NCBI GenBank assembly: GCA_964507445.1
Contig: CAZDQF010000006.1
Location: forward strand, 124,001 to 188,000
Origin: GCA-2683135 sp964507445
GTDB taxonomy: Bacteria > Planctomycetota > GCA-002687715
DNA length: 64,000 nt
Direction: 5' to 3'
Positions 1-8,162 of this stretch are shown piece after piece. The translations under genes and the position numbers were made by a program. Numbering within the stretch: position 1 is the first letter of the stretch; each line of letters starts with the position of its first letter. Under the pieces are notes generated by a model, which did not search any database, was not told the origin of the DNA, and saw only the letters and a program-made list of their open reading frames with translations.

Positions 1-1618
1 TCTTCCCCTTGGTCACGTTGACCTCCAGGTCGTTGCCCTTCGCGTGCTCCCCCACGATCATCCCTTCATAAACCTGGGTTTGGGGAGGCACGAAGAACGA
101 GCCTCGATCCTGGAGCTTCTCGAGGGCGTAGGTCACGGCCTCACCCTGCTCGCTGGCGATCATCACGCCGGTCAGCCGCCCGGCCACCTCCCCCTTGTGC
201 GGCTCGTACTCATGAAAGACGTGGTGCATGATCGCCTCACCTTGGGTGAGGTTGAGGATCCGAGTCCGGATGCCGATGAGGCCGCGGGCCGGGCAGGTGA
301 ACTCCAACCGAGTCACTCCGTCCTGGGGCTCCATCTTCACCAGCTCGCCGCGACGCTGCCCCAACAGTTCGATGACCCTGCCTGCGTGCTGCTCCGGCAC
401 CTCCACCGTGACGAGCTCGATGGGCTCATGCAGCCGCCCATCGACCTCACGCATGATGACGCGGGGTTTTCCGACGCAGAACTCGTAGCCCTCCCTCCGC
501 ATCTCCTCCACCAGGATCCCGAGGTGCAGCAGACCCCGACCAGACACCTTGAGAGCCTCTGGTCGCTCCGTGTCCTCCACCCGGAGCGCCACGTTCTTCA
601 GGGTCTCGCGGAGCAGCCGTGAGCGGACCTGGCGGCTGGTCACGAACTTCCCGCCCTGGCCTGCGAACGGCCCGTCGTTGACGGTGAAGATCATCGAGAT
701 CGTGGGCTCGTCCACCTTGAGGCGCGGCAGAGGGTCGATGACCTCCACGTCACAGATGGTGTCCCCGATGTTGACGTTCTCCAGGCCCTCTACCGCGCAC
801 ACGTCACCAGCCAGCACCTCGTTCGCCTCGTCGCGACCCATCCCCTCGAAGACCATGACCTTGCGAGCCTTCTCGACGATGACCTCTCCCCCGCCCTTGA
901 CCACGGCGATCTGGCTACCGCTCTGGAGCGCCCCTCGGCTCACCCGCCCAATGGCCATGCGGCCGGTGAATTCGCTCCAATCCAACGCCGAGACCTGCAG
1001 CTGCAAGGGGCCGTCGACCGGGTCTTCCGGAGGCGGGATCCGGTCCAGCATGGCCTCGAAGAGGGGCACCATGTCTCCCGGAGCGATGGTCGGCTCCCTC
1101 CTCGCCCAGCCGTCACGCCCGGAGGCGAACAACACCGGGAAATCCAGCTGCTTGTCGTCGGCCCCGAGGTCCACCATGAGGTCGAACACCATGTCCACGA
1201 CCGCATCGGGGCGCACGTCGGGCTTGTCCATCTTGTTGACCACGACGACAGGCAAGTGCCCGCACTCCAATGACTTACGTAGGACGAAGCGGGTCTGGGG
1301 CATGGGGCCTTCGAAGGCGTCCACCAAGAGCAGGACGCCGTCCGCCATGCGCAGCACCCGCTCCACCTCGCCGCCGAAATCCGCGTGGCCCGGCGTATCG
1401 AAGAGGTTGATCTTCACGTCGCCGTAACGCAGCGAGATGTTCTTGGAGAGGATGGTGATGCCACGCTCGCGCTCCAGGGCGTTCGAATCCAGCATGCACT
1501 CCTGAACCTGCTGGTTGGCCCTGACCAGCCCCGACTGGGCGATCATCTTGTCGACCAGGGTGGTCTTGCCGTGGTCCACGTGGGCGACGATGGCGACGTT
1601 TCGGAGTCCTGGGGACAT
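1..1618 (-). CDS. typA: Ribosome-associated GTPase TypA/BipA (3' end cut by window edge)
   Basis: TypA/BipA is a translation-factor-family GTPase that binds the ribosome and supports ribosome assembly and stress or cold adaptation. Translating the minus strand from the ATG at 1618 gives 539 codons that run off the left edge; the family is about 600-615 residues, so roughly 70 are missing. The GTPase motifs are plain: AHVDHGKTT at residues 12-20, RGITI in switch I, DTPGH near residue 75 and NKMD. An elongation-factor domain II follows, then EF-G-like domains (RPRVIMREVDG-type segment, CPARGLIGIRTRIL), and the TypA C-terminal domain begins before the edge. The product starts MSPGLRNVAIV, a normal TypA start. 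It is the last gene seen of a minus-strand run that includes the LOG-family gene 50 bases upstream. Confidence 0.95.
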   Translation of the reverse strand, partial: MSPGLRNVAIVAHVDHGKTTLVDKMIAQSGLVRANQQVQECMLDSNALERERGITILSKNISLRYGDVKINLFDTPGHADFGGEVERVLRMADGVLLLVDAFEGPMPQTRFVLRKSLECGHLPVVVVNKMDKPDVRPDAVVDMVFDLMVDLGADDKQLDFPVLFASGRDGWARREPTIAPGDMVPLFEAMLDRIPPPEDPVDGPLQLQVSALDWSEFTGRMAIGRVSRGALQSGSQIAVVKGGGEVIVEKARKVMVFEGMGRDEANEVLAGDVCAVEGLENVNIGDTICDVEVIDPLPRLKVDEPTISMIFTVNDGPFAGQGGKFVTSRQVRSRLLRETLKNVALRVEDTERPEALKVSGRGLLHLGILVEEMRREGYEFCVGKPRVIMREVDGRLHEPIELVTVEVPEQHAGRVIELLGQRRGELVKMEPQDGVTRLEFTCPARGLIGIRTRILNLTQGEAIMHHVFHEYEPHKGEVAGRLTGVMIASEQGEAVTYALEKLQDRGSFFVPPQTQVYEGMIVGEHAKGNDLEVNVTKGK

Positions 1619-1668
1619 GACGGAGGACAGTATCAGCCCGAACCGGCCCTCCGAAGAGCGTCGCCTGC

Positions 1669-2448
1669 CTAATGTGCCGCGACGTCGGGGGACGTTGGCT
1701 GGTCTTCCCGTCCAGCCAGCGCTCCGGCACGGACCAGGTCCAGGACCTCGTCGGCGGAATCAGCCACTTGCATCAGATCCAGGTCAGCAGGATCGATGGT
1801 GCCGAGACCCACGAGCGACGTCCTGGCCCAGTCCAGCCAACCCCGCCAGAACTCTGACCCCACCAGCACGACGGGGAAGTTCCTGATCTTGTTGGTCTGG
1901 ATCAGGGTCAGGGCCTCGGTGAGTTCATCCAGGGTCCCGAACCCCCCGGGCAGCACGACATAGGCCTGCGCGTAGCGGATGAACATGACCTTCCGCGCAA
2001 AAAAGTAGTCAAAATCGACGGAGACCGTCGAGAACCCGTTCGCAGACTCCTCAAATGGCAGCTTGATGTTCAGCCCTACCGAGGTGCCTCCGGCCTCCGC
2101 CGCGCCCTTGCTGGCAGCCTCCATGATGCCGGGACCACCGCCGGTGATGACCGCCCAGCCGTCCTTCGCCAACTCCCGGCCAATCTCCACCGCGAGGTCG
2201 TAGTACCGATCACCTGGCTGTAGCCGCGCGCTGCCGAAGACGGAAACCGCAGGGCCGACGTCACGGAGGGTGTCGAACCCCTCCACGAACTCCCCGATGA
2301 TCCTGAAGACCATCCACGTGTCCTTCGCCTTGAGATCCTGCATCGCGCTCGCTTCCGTGACTCCTCGTCCGACTGACCGCAGATACGACATACGATCCGC
2401 GTCGGGACTTGTCGGCAAATCACGGTCGGCAACCGCAGACGCGAGCAC
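1669..2448 (-). CDS. LOG-family (TIGR00730-type) Rossmann-fold protein
   Basis: The protein has 259 residues and carries both hallmarks of the LOG / lysine-decarboxylase-like family: a GGGPGIMEA nucleotide-binding loop in the middle and PGGFGTLDE about 45 residues later. Characterised relatives are phosphoribohydrolases that release a base from a nucleoside 5'-monophosphate, such as cytokinin-activating LOG enzymes. The exact substrate cannot be read from sequence, and old 'lysine decarboxylase' labels for this family are misleading. The first codon used here is GTG (2448), 19 bases after the stop of the guanidino hydrolase gene. An ATG at 2391 would give 240 residues and is an equal alternative because neither has a clear ribosome site. 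Probably co-transcribed with the upstream hydrolase gene. Confidence 0.85.
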   Translation of the reverse strand: MLASAVADRDLPTSPDADRMSYLRSVGRGVTEASAMQDLKAKDTWMVFRIIGEFVEGFDTLRDVGPAVSVFGSARLQPGDRYYDLAVEIGRELAKDGWAVITGGGPGIMEAASKGAAEAGGTSVGLNIKLPFEESANGFSTVSVDFDYFFARKVMFIRYAQAYVVLPGGFGTLDELTEALTLIQTNKIRNFPVVLVGSEFWRGWLDWARTSLVGLGTIDPADLDLMQVADSADEVLDLVRAGALAGREDQPTSPDVAAH

Positions 2449-2469
2449 AAACAGCTACAAAAAAGGAAC

Positions 2470-3387
2470 TTAGAACAGCATCTGCTTCATGCAGAAGACG
2501 GACCCGCCGGCCTTACGAAACTCCGAGGTCTCCAGCTCGATGACGGCGAGCTCCGCGGCCCTCAAGAGCTCGATGGTGCGAGAGGCGGCCGCCTCAATGA
2601 GGACGTGCCTGCCGTCAGGACAGTGAGCGTTGCATGCCATCTGATGCTCCGCCTCGTCGCTCGGGACCTCAAGGAGCTCCCGAAAGGTGCCCTTCAACGC
2701 CTCATGACCGTCGGAGTCGAAGGCGTCAGGGACCCAAAGCGCCCGGTGTTGGTCAATGGGCGCCAGACAGGTGTCCAGGTGGTAGAAACGGTCCTTCGTC
2801 AGCCGCAACGCAAGCACGGGAGCCCGGGCTGCCGCCGACACCCGATCCAGGGCTGATCGCTCCGTACGAAACCCGTAGCCACCCAGGATCAGGCGCTTTC
2901 CAGGCACCCACAGGAGGTCGCCGCACCCCTCCAGGCAGGGACCGTCCTCCGGGATCGAGTCGACCCGACAACCCCGAGCGGAGAACCAACCCTCGAACAG
3001 CGGGACTTCCGGGGCCCGCTGCGGATAGCGCATCCTCGAGAGGGCGACGCCCATGCCCAGCTCCCCGTCAGGAAAAGGAAAGGCCTGGTTGGCCGCAAAC
3101 ACCATGTCCGGAAGTCCCTCGCTTCCGGGAAGCACATGGACCGGATAGCCGATGGCCTCGTAGGCCCGGCGCAGTGCCTCCCACTGACGCCTCGCAGTGC
3201 CAGCGTCCACTTCGTTGAGTGCGCCGTCACCGCTCGTCATGTGCGGGTTGATGGCGTACTGGACACGGAAGTGATCCGGGGAGACCATCAGCACCGCAGA
3301 CCAGGGCGGCAGCCCCTGGATCTCGCCAGAGCCTCGAACCGCCTCCAGACCAGCAGCATCACTAAAGACAGAAACGGGTCCATTCAT
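2470..3387 (-). CDS. Guanidino-group hydrolase, dimethylarginine dimethylaminohydrolase / arginine dihydrolase-like
   Basis: This 305-residue protein belongs to the amidinotransferase/arginine-deiminase fold. Visible landmarks are an INPHM segment near residue 47, a LEGCGDLLW segment (the conserved E-G-x-GD of the pentein active site), the catalytic-type His in FYHLDTCLAP, and a C-terminal Cys in GGSVFCMKQM that would be the nucleophile. Family members hydrolyse arginine or methylated arginines (DDAH gives citrulline plus dimethylamine; cyanobacterial ArgZ/AgrE-type domains give ornithine, CO2 and ammonia). The sequence fits the family but does not decide the substrate. The gene is divergent from argS with only 41 bases between start codons, and speA lies just beyond, which supports arginine as substrate or regulator. 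The start is the ATG at 3387. Confidence 0.8.
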   Translation of the reverse strand: MNGPVSVFSDAAGLEAVRGSGEIQGLPPWSAVLMVSPDHFRVQYAINPHMTSGDGALNEVDAGTARRQWEALRRAYEAIGYPVHVLPGSEGLPDMVFAANQAFPFPDGELGMGVALSRMRYPQRAPEVPLFEGWFSARGCRVDSIPEDGPCLEGCGDLLWVPGKRLILGGYGFRTERSALDRVSAAARAPVLALRLTKDRFYHLDTCLAPIDQHRALWVPDAFDSDGHEALKGTFRELLEVPSDEAEHQMACNAHCPDGRHVLIEAAASRTIELLRAAELAVIELETSEFRKAGGSVFCMKQMLF

Positions 3388-3395
3388 GGGGTTTG

Positions 3396-3412
3396 GGTCA
3401 ACGAAGTTGACC
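3396..3412. promoter_or_regulatory. Inverted repeat between the guanidino hydrolase gene and argS
   Basis: The 41-base divergent gap contains a perfect interrupted palindrome, GGTCAAC-GAA-GTTGACC. It lies 8 bases from the hydrolase start and 16 from the argS start, so a protein bound here could control both genes. It does not resemble the known ArgR box (TGAAT-type half sites). The assignment as an operator is inference. Confidence 0.4.
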
Positions 3413-3428
3413 GTAAGATATCGCGCTC

Positions 3429-5300
3429 ATGTTGCTCGAACAGATCTCTCTCCTCGTCGGCCAGGCCATCGAAGAGGCCTTCGGAGTCCGGGTCTCCCAG
3501 GTCCCCCTGGAGTTCCCACACAATCGCACCTTCGGTGACCTGACCGTAAACGGCTTCATGCTGGCGCGCGACCTCAAGCGACCGCCGGCGGGGATCGCAG
3601 AGGAGTTGGTCCGCCGCATCGGCGGCCTCGGCCCCATAGATACCGCCCGCGCGGTCAACGGCTACGTCAACCTGAAGCTCGTCCCGGAGGCCATCTTCCA
3701 GGCGTCCATCCTCCAGGTGCTGGCCAACCCGGAGGGTTTCGGGCGAAACAGCGAGCGCAGCGGCAAGAAGCTGATGGTGGAGTACTCCGCCCCCAACACC
3801 AACAAGCCCCAGCACCTGGGGCACATGCGGACGGATTTCCTCGGCCACTCCCTGAGCTTGATCTTCGAGAACGCCGGCGCCGAGGTGGTCAAGGCCAACC
3901 TCTACAACGACCGCGGGACACACATCTGCAAGTCCATGCTCGCCTACCAGCGCTGGGGCGAGGACGCGACCCCGGAGAGCACCGGCAAGAAGGGGGATCA
4001 CTTCGTCGGCGAGTTCTACGTCCTGTTCGAGAAGCGGTTCAAGGAGGCGAGGGACCAGTGGATCGCTGAGCACCCGGACCGCTTCGAGGCCTACGCATCC
4101 AAACACGGCACGGACCGTAAGGGCCGCGCCGTGGATGACGCGACGCTCCGCTCACGATACGCAGCCTCCTTCAAGGACGAGCACTTTGATGACATCGAGC
4201 TCGGCCGCGAGTGCCAGGAGATGCTGCGCCAATGGGAAGCCGAAGATCCGGAGGTGAGAGCCCTCTGGGAGAAGATGACCGCCTGGGTCATCGAGGGCAT
4301 GGAGCAGACCTACGCAGACCTGGGCGTCTCTTTCGACGTGGTCTACCGCGAGAGCGAGACCTGGCAATGGGGTCGCTCGAAGGTGCTGGAAGGACTGGAC
4401 AAGGGCGTCTTCTACAAGCGAGAGGACGGCGCTGTCGAGATCGACCTCCGAACGGACAAGCTCGACAAGAAGGTGGTCCTGCGGGCGGACGGCACGGCCA
4501 TCTACGTGACCCAGGACATCGGCACCACGATCAGGAAAGCCGAGGAGCACGGTCTCGACGGACAGGTTTGGGTCGTCGGAAACGAACAGATCTACCACTT
4601 CCAGGTCCTCTTCAAGATCATGGAGCGCCTGGGCTACGCCTGGGCCCAGGATCTGCACCACCTCGCCTACGGCATGGTGAACCTCCCCGAAGGCAAGATG
4701 AAGTCCCGGGAAGGCACCGTGGTCGACGCGGACGACCTTCTCAAGGAAGTCGCCGCGCTGGCAGCGGAGGAGGTCACGGCCCGTGACCCCGCCGGTGAGA
4801 TCCCCCCGGAAGAGGTCCAGAGACGCTCCAGGGTCATCGGCCTGGCGGCGCTCCGGTTCATGCTCCTCAAGGTCTCTCCCAAGAACGACATGCTGTTCGA
4901 CCCTGCGGAGTCCGTCTCCTTCGACGGCGATACGGGGGCACGGATCCTGTACGCCCACGCCAGGCTGAAGACGATGCTGGATGGGGCCGAGGATGAGGTG
5001 TCTCCGGATCAACTGGACCTGTCGCTCCTCACTCACGAGATGGAGCGCTTCCTCGCCCTCGGCATCCTCTCGTTCACCGCCGCCACGGTGCGAGCCGCCA
5101 GAGACCTGAATCCCTCGGTGATCGCCAGCTACCTGATCGAGCTGGTACGGGACCTGAACCGGTTCTATGACCGCTGTCCGGTCCTCAAGGAAGAGGACCC
5201 CGGTCTCCGCCGCGCGAGGCTCGCGCTGTGCCAGGCCTCCGCCACGGTGCTACGTCGGGGTGCCGAGCTCCTCGGCATGCCCGTCCTCGATCGCATGTGA
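3429..5300 (+). CDS. argS: Arginyl-tRNA synthetase
   Basis: ArgRS charges tRNA-Arg in the cytoplasm. The 623-residue product has the normal length and order: an N-terminal Add-1 tRNA-binding domain (about residues 1-90), a class I catalytic core with the HIGH-type signature HLGHM near residue 130, a degenerate KMSKS loop GKMKSREGT near residue 420, and the all-alpha anticodon-binding domain ending in LLGMPVLDRM. A KMSKS loop this degenerate is usual for many ArgRS enzymes. The ATG at 3429 is the only sensible start. The gene converges on speA with 15 bases between the stop codons. Confidence 0.97.
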   Translation: MLLEQISLLVGQAIEEAFGVRVSQVPLEFPHNRTFGDLTVNGFMLARDLKRPPAGIAEELVRRIGGLGPIDTARAVNGYVNLKLVPEAIFQASILQVLANPEGFGRNSERSGKKLMVEYSAPNTNKPQHLGHMRTDFLGHSLSLIFENAGAEVVKANLYNDRGTHICKSMLAYQRWGEDATPESTGKKGDHFVGEFYVLFEKRFKEARDQWIAEHPDRFEAYASKHGTDRKGRAVDDATLRSRYAASFKDEHFDDIELGRECQEMLRQWEAEDPEVRALWEKMTAWVIEGMEQTYADLGVSFDVVYRESETWQWGRSKVLEGLDKGVFYKREDGAVEIDLRTDKLDKKVVLRADGTAIYVTQDIGTTIRKAEEHGLDGQVWVVGNEQIYHFQVLFKIMERLGYAWAQDLHHLAYGMVNLPEGKMKSREGTVVDADDLLKEVAALAAEEVTARDPAGEIPPEEVQRRSRVIGLAALRFMLLKVSPKNDMLFDPAESVSFDGDTGARILYAHARLKTMLDGAEDEVSPDQLDLSLLTHEMERFLALGILSFTAATVRAARDLNPSVIASYLIELVRDLNRFYDRCPVLKEEDPGLRRARLALCQASATVLRRGAELLGMPVLDRM

Positions 5301-5315
5301 CCCGGCACGTCGCGA

Positions 5316-7190
5316 TCAGCGACGCAGGTACGTGCCAGAGTTCAAGACCCGCAAGAAGCAGTCTCGGTACCGCACGGTGTCTGGAGAGTCGTCCGCCCCG
5401 TGGCGATCGTCGAACCTGTCGACCAACTCCTCACGCGGGAAGCCGAACATGGCCAAGGCCTCACTGACGGTGGTCCCACGACCGTGACCACTGAGTTCGA
5501 ATTCGACGCCATCACCCAGAAGGACGCTCACTTCGTTCGCGCAACCAAACAGGTTGTGAAAATCACCGAGGGTGTCCTGGTAGGCGCCCCCGAGAAAGAT
5601 GCCGATCAGGTAGGGGTCGTCCGTGAGGTCGAGGGGCGGGAGCTGGATGGTCCTCCGGCAGACACCGTCTGCTGACAGGAAATCGTCGATACGCCCGTCG
5701 GAATCGCATGTGATATCGCCGAGCGTGTAGGGCTCCAGATTCTCACCGGTCAAACCAGATAGCGGCATGATCGGGAAGACCTGCCGGACCGCCCAAGTGT
5801 CCGGAGTTGACTGAAAAACCGAGAAGTTGCAGATGATCATGGGGGCCGAGGCTCTCAGCAGACTCTGGACCTCCTCCGCGTCCTCCGTCTCCGCATCCAT
5901 CAGAGAAAGGGCCCGCCGACAGACGTCAGCGAAGAGCGCCTCTCCGGCCGCCCGGTCCTCGAGACTGACGAACCCCATCTTGAAACCTGCGATGACTTCG
6001 TCGTAGAGCGACCGAACGTCGTTGACCAGTTCGCGCCAATTACCCCGGTTCATCTCGTCGAATGAACCCCGCATATCGACGACCTGATGGCACGCTCCAT
6101 CGTGGAGGTCCAACGGAGCGGCGCTCGTCCTCCCTATCACCTTGAGCGGGGAAACGACGACCACCGTCGCGAAGGCCGTAACCGCCCGACCGCTCTCACT
6201 CACCAGGACAGGAGGGGGCACGTCCTCCTGCTCACACACGGAGAGCACGTTGTAGACGCAGTCGCGACAGTACTCCTCCAACGTGTAGTTCCTGCTCCAG
6301 TCGGAGCTGGTCTTCGATCCGTCGTAGTCGACCCCCAGCCCTCCGCCGAGATCGAGGACACGCAGACCTGGCGCCCGCTTGCGGACATGGCAATAGAGTC
6401 TCGCTGCCTCCTTCACCGCCTCCTTGATGGAGAGGATGTCGTTGATCTGGGACCCCACGTGGAAGTGGAGGCACTGCAGCGCCGCCAGCTGACCGGACTC
6501 CTCAAGCAAGGCGAGACACTCGACTATCTCCAGGGTGGACAGTCCAAACTTGGCACCGTGACCACCGGACTCGACCCAACGTCCCGCTCCTTGGGAGTGG
6601 AGCCTCGCCCGGAAGCCCAGCCGTGGACGAACACCGACCTGCTCGGAGATCGCCATCACGTCCGTGACCTCTCTCAGCGTCTCGCAGATCAACAGCACGC
6701 GCTTGCCTGCCTGCTCAGCCCGGAGCGCCAGCTCAACGTAGTCCCCGTCCTTGAACCCGTTGCAGACGATGAAGGCCTCCGGGTCGAGGTCCTGAGCCAA
6801 CGCGAGCACGAGCTCTCCCTTGCTGCCGACCTCCAACCCGTAGCGGTGGGCACCACTCTCCTGGACGAGCGCCTCGACGACGGCTCTCTGCTGATTCACC
6901 TTGACCGGATAGACCCCCTGGTAGTGCTCCGGATAGTTGAACTGCTCGATTGCGGTCTCGAACGACTGATGAAGTCGCCGGACCCTGTGTCGGAGGATCT
7001 GAGGGAATCGGAGCAGAAACGGCGAGCGGAAACCCCGACCCCGCAAGCGCTCCACGATCTCCACCAGGCGAACCCCCTCGCCTCCATCAGGACTGGCGGT
7101 GACGCAGGCGAACCCCTGTTCGTCCACGTCGAAGTAGCCTCCTCCCCACTCGGGGACGAGGAACTGGTCCCGCGCTCGCCGGCGATCCAT
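5316..7190 (-). CDS. speA: Biosynthetic arginine decarboxylase
   Basis: SpeA decarboxylates L-arginine to agmatine, the first step of the agmatine route to putrescine and longer polyamines. The 624-residue length fits the large fold-III, PLP-dependent family. The PLP lysine is K97 in VYPVKVNQQ. The HVGSQ motif of the alanine-racemase-like barrel follows (FHVGSQIND), then a DLGGGLGVDY segment and the C-terminal beta domain with the SESGRA block, ending in LNSGTYLRR. Start ATG at 7190. That codon sits inside a 13-bp inverted repeat (see the separate entry), with TATGAT 8 bases upstream. It is the natural competitor of the arginine hydrolase for the same substrate. Confidence 0.96.
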   Translation of the reverse strand: MDRRRARDQFLVPEWGGGYFDVDEQGFACVTASPDGGEGVRLVEIVERLRGRGFRSPFLLRFPQILRHRVRRLHQSFETAIEQFNYPEHYQGVYPVKVNQQRAVVEALVQESGAHRYGLEVGSKGELVLALAQDLDPEAFIVCNGFKDGDYVELALRAEQAGKRVLLICETLREVTDVMAISEQVGVRPRLGFRARLHSQGAGRWVESGGHGAKFGLSTLEIVECLALLEESGQLAALQCLHFHVGSQINDILSIKEAVKEAARLYCHVRKRAPGLRVLDLGGGLGVDYDGSKTSSDWSRNYTLEEYCRDCVYNVLSVCEQEDVPPPVLVSESGRAVTAFATVVVVSPLKVIGRTSAAPLDLHDGACHQVVDMRGSFDEMNRGNWRELVNDVRSLYDEVIAGFKMGFVSLEDRAAGEALFADVCRRALSLMDAETEDAEEVQSLLRASAPMIICNFSVFQSTPDTWAVRQVFPIMPLSGLTGENLEPYTLGDITCDSDGRIDDFLSADGVCRRTIQLPPLDLTDDPYLIGIFLGGAYQDTLGDFHNLFGCANEVSVLLGDGVEFELSGHGRGTTVSEALAMFGFPREELVDRFDDRHGADDSPDTVRYRDCFLRVLNSGTYLRR

Positions 7191-7219
7191 GACCGGCGAT
7201 CATAGCTCGCCGGTCATGG
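7187..7219 (-). promoter_or_regulatory. 13-bp perfect inverted repeat covering the speA start codon
   Basis: CCATGACCGGCGA (7187-7199) and TCGCCGGTCATGG (7207-7219) are exact reverse complements separated by 7 bases. On the minus strand the upstream arm contains an ATG that opens a five-codon frame (Met-Thr-Gly-Glu-Leu, stop), and the downstream arm contains the speA ATG. The repeat begins 9 bases after the stop codon of the PH-like gene. It could act as a terminator or attenuator for read-through, as an RNA hairpin hiding the speA start, or as a dimeric repressor site. Its form is seen directly; the role is inferred. Confidence 0.5.
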
Positions 7220-7228
7220 CAGCAGAAC

Positions 7229-8026
7229 CTACTGGCTGACCCTCACGGCGAGAGCGCTCCCCAGGCGATCCGTGGCTCGTTCGATGCGACGGATGTGCAG
7301 TACGTTGTCGAGCACGATGCTGCGATCGGGGGCGTGGATGATCATGGTCCCAGCCCGATAGAAGGGGTGGAAGTACTCCAACATGTCCGGGACCAACACC
7401 TCCACCCTGGGATTCAGCATGGAGATCCGCTCGCGATCGCCGAACAGCGCATTTCGGTACAGCTGCACCTCGTTGCTCTCGACGACGACATAGTTCAGGC
7501 GCGTCTTGAGCCACGAGACCAGCACACACAACCCGAAGAACACGGCGAAGAACCAGTAGGTCGGCGTGGAGAAGTTGATGTTCAGGTCTTTCAGCCACCC
7601 CTGCAACGTGCCCCAGATGTCGTAGTTGGCATCCAACAAGAAACCAAAGAGCACCGCGGCCACGGCCAAGAGCAACAGCGCGAACGTCCAGGGCCTCGAC
7701 CACTCAAAGATGAAGACGTTCATGTAGAGGCAGAAGCACGCGATCCACACGAGACCGTACGTGTCCTTGGCATCCGGGCCCACTGCGGAGAAGACGCCGA
7801 GCACCGCGGAGACGATGACCATGGGGATCAGGAAGATGGACTTGAAGTGGCTCCGAACGATGACCATGTGCCCGGCGGCGAGCCGATGACGTCGCCATTC
7901 CTTGTCACCCACCTCCGCCGGCTTCTGGGCCTCAGCTTCCCTTGCAGCCTCCGCCACACGGCTCTCGTTTGATCGCTCGGCTTCCGCCAGCTTGCTGGTT
8001 TCTTCAGTCACCTTGCCTTCTCCCAT
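7229..8026 (-). CDS. Membrane protein with a C-terminal bacterial PH-like domain
   Basis: The 265-residue protein has a charged, Glu/Lys-rich N-terminus (about residues 1-45), four likely transmembrane segments (about residues 60-80, 90-110, 115-135 and 160-180), and a beta-rich C-terminal part starting at RLNYVVVESNEVQLYRNAL. That part looks like a bacterial PH (bPH) domain, as in YdbT/YdbS-type membrane proteins: it ends in a 'threshold, dominating frequency' pattern of short strands and a helix (VLDNVLHIRRIERATDRL). No enzymatic residues are visible. It is last in the minus-strand signalling block but is separated from the rest by a strong terminator-like hairpin, so it may have its own promoter. 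Function unknown. Confidence 0.65.
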   Translation of the reverse strand: MGEGKVTEETSKLAEAERSNESRVAEAAREAEAQKPAEVGDKEWRRHRLAAGHMVIVRSHFKSIFLIPMVIVSAVLGVFSAVGPDAKDTYGLVWIACFCLYMNVFIFEWSRPWTFALLLLAVAAVLFGFLLDANYDIWGTLQGWLKDLNINFSTPTYWFFAVFFGLCVLVSWLKTRLNYVVVESNEVQLYRNALFGDRERISMLNPRVEVLVPDMLEYFHPFYRAGTMIIHAPDRSIVLDNVLHIRRIERATDRLGSALAVRVSQ

Positions 8027-8090
8027 CCGGTGTCATCGCCGTGCTTCCCGTCCCCTGAGTCGGGACCGCCTGGATTGTATGCCAAAACAC

Positions 8091-8132
8091 TGAATCGGAC
8101 CGCACCGCGTTATTCGCGATCGGTCCGATTCA
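8091..8132 (-). terminator. Strong hairpin followed by a short T-tract
   Basis: TGAATCGGACCG (8091-8102) and CGGTCCGATTCA (8121-8132) form a perfect 12-bp stem. The 18-base loop itself contains CGCG-TTATT-CGCG. On the minus strand the stem is followed by GTGTTTTGG. It lies 30 bases after the stop of the coiled-coil gene, where a terminator for the minus-strand block would be expected. Confidence 0.6.
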
Positions 8133-8162
8133 CACGGAGTCCCGAGAAGCCGTTGAGGGTGC

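Noticed and set aside
3388..3428. An ArgR box in the argS divergent gap
   Set aside because: The palindrome half sites (GGTCAAC) do not match the TGAAT-type ArgR consensus.
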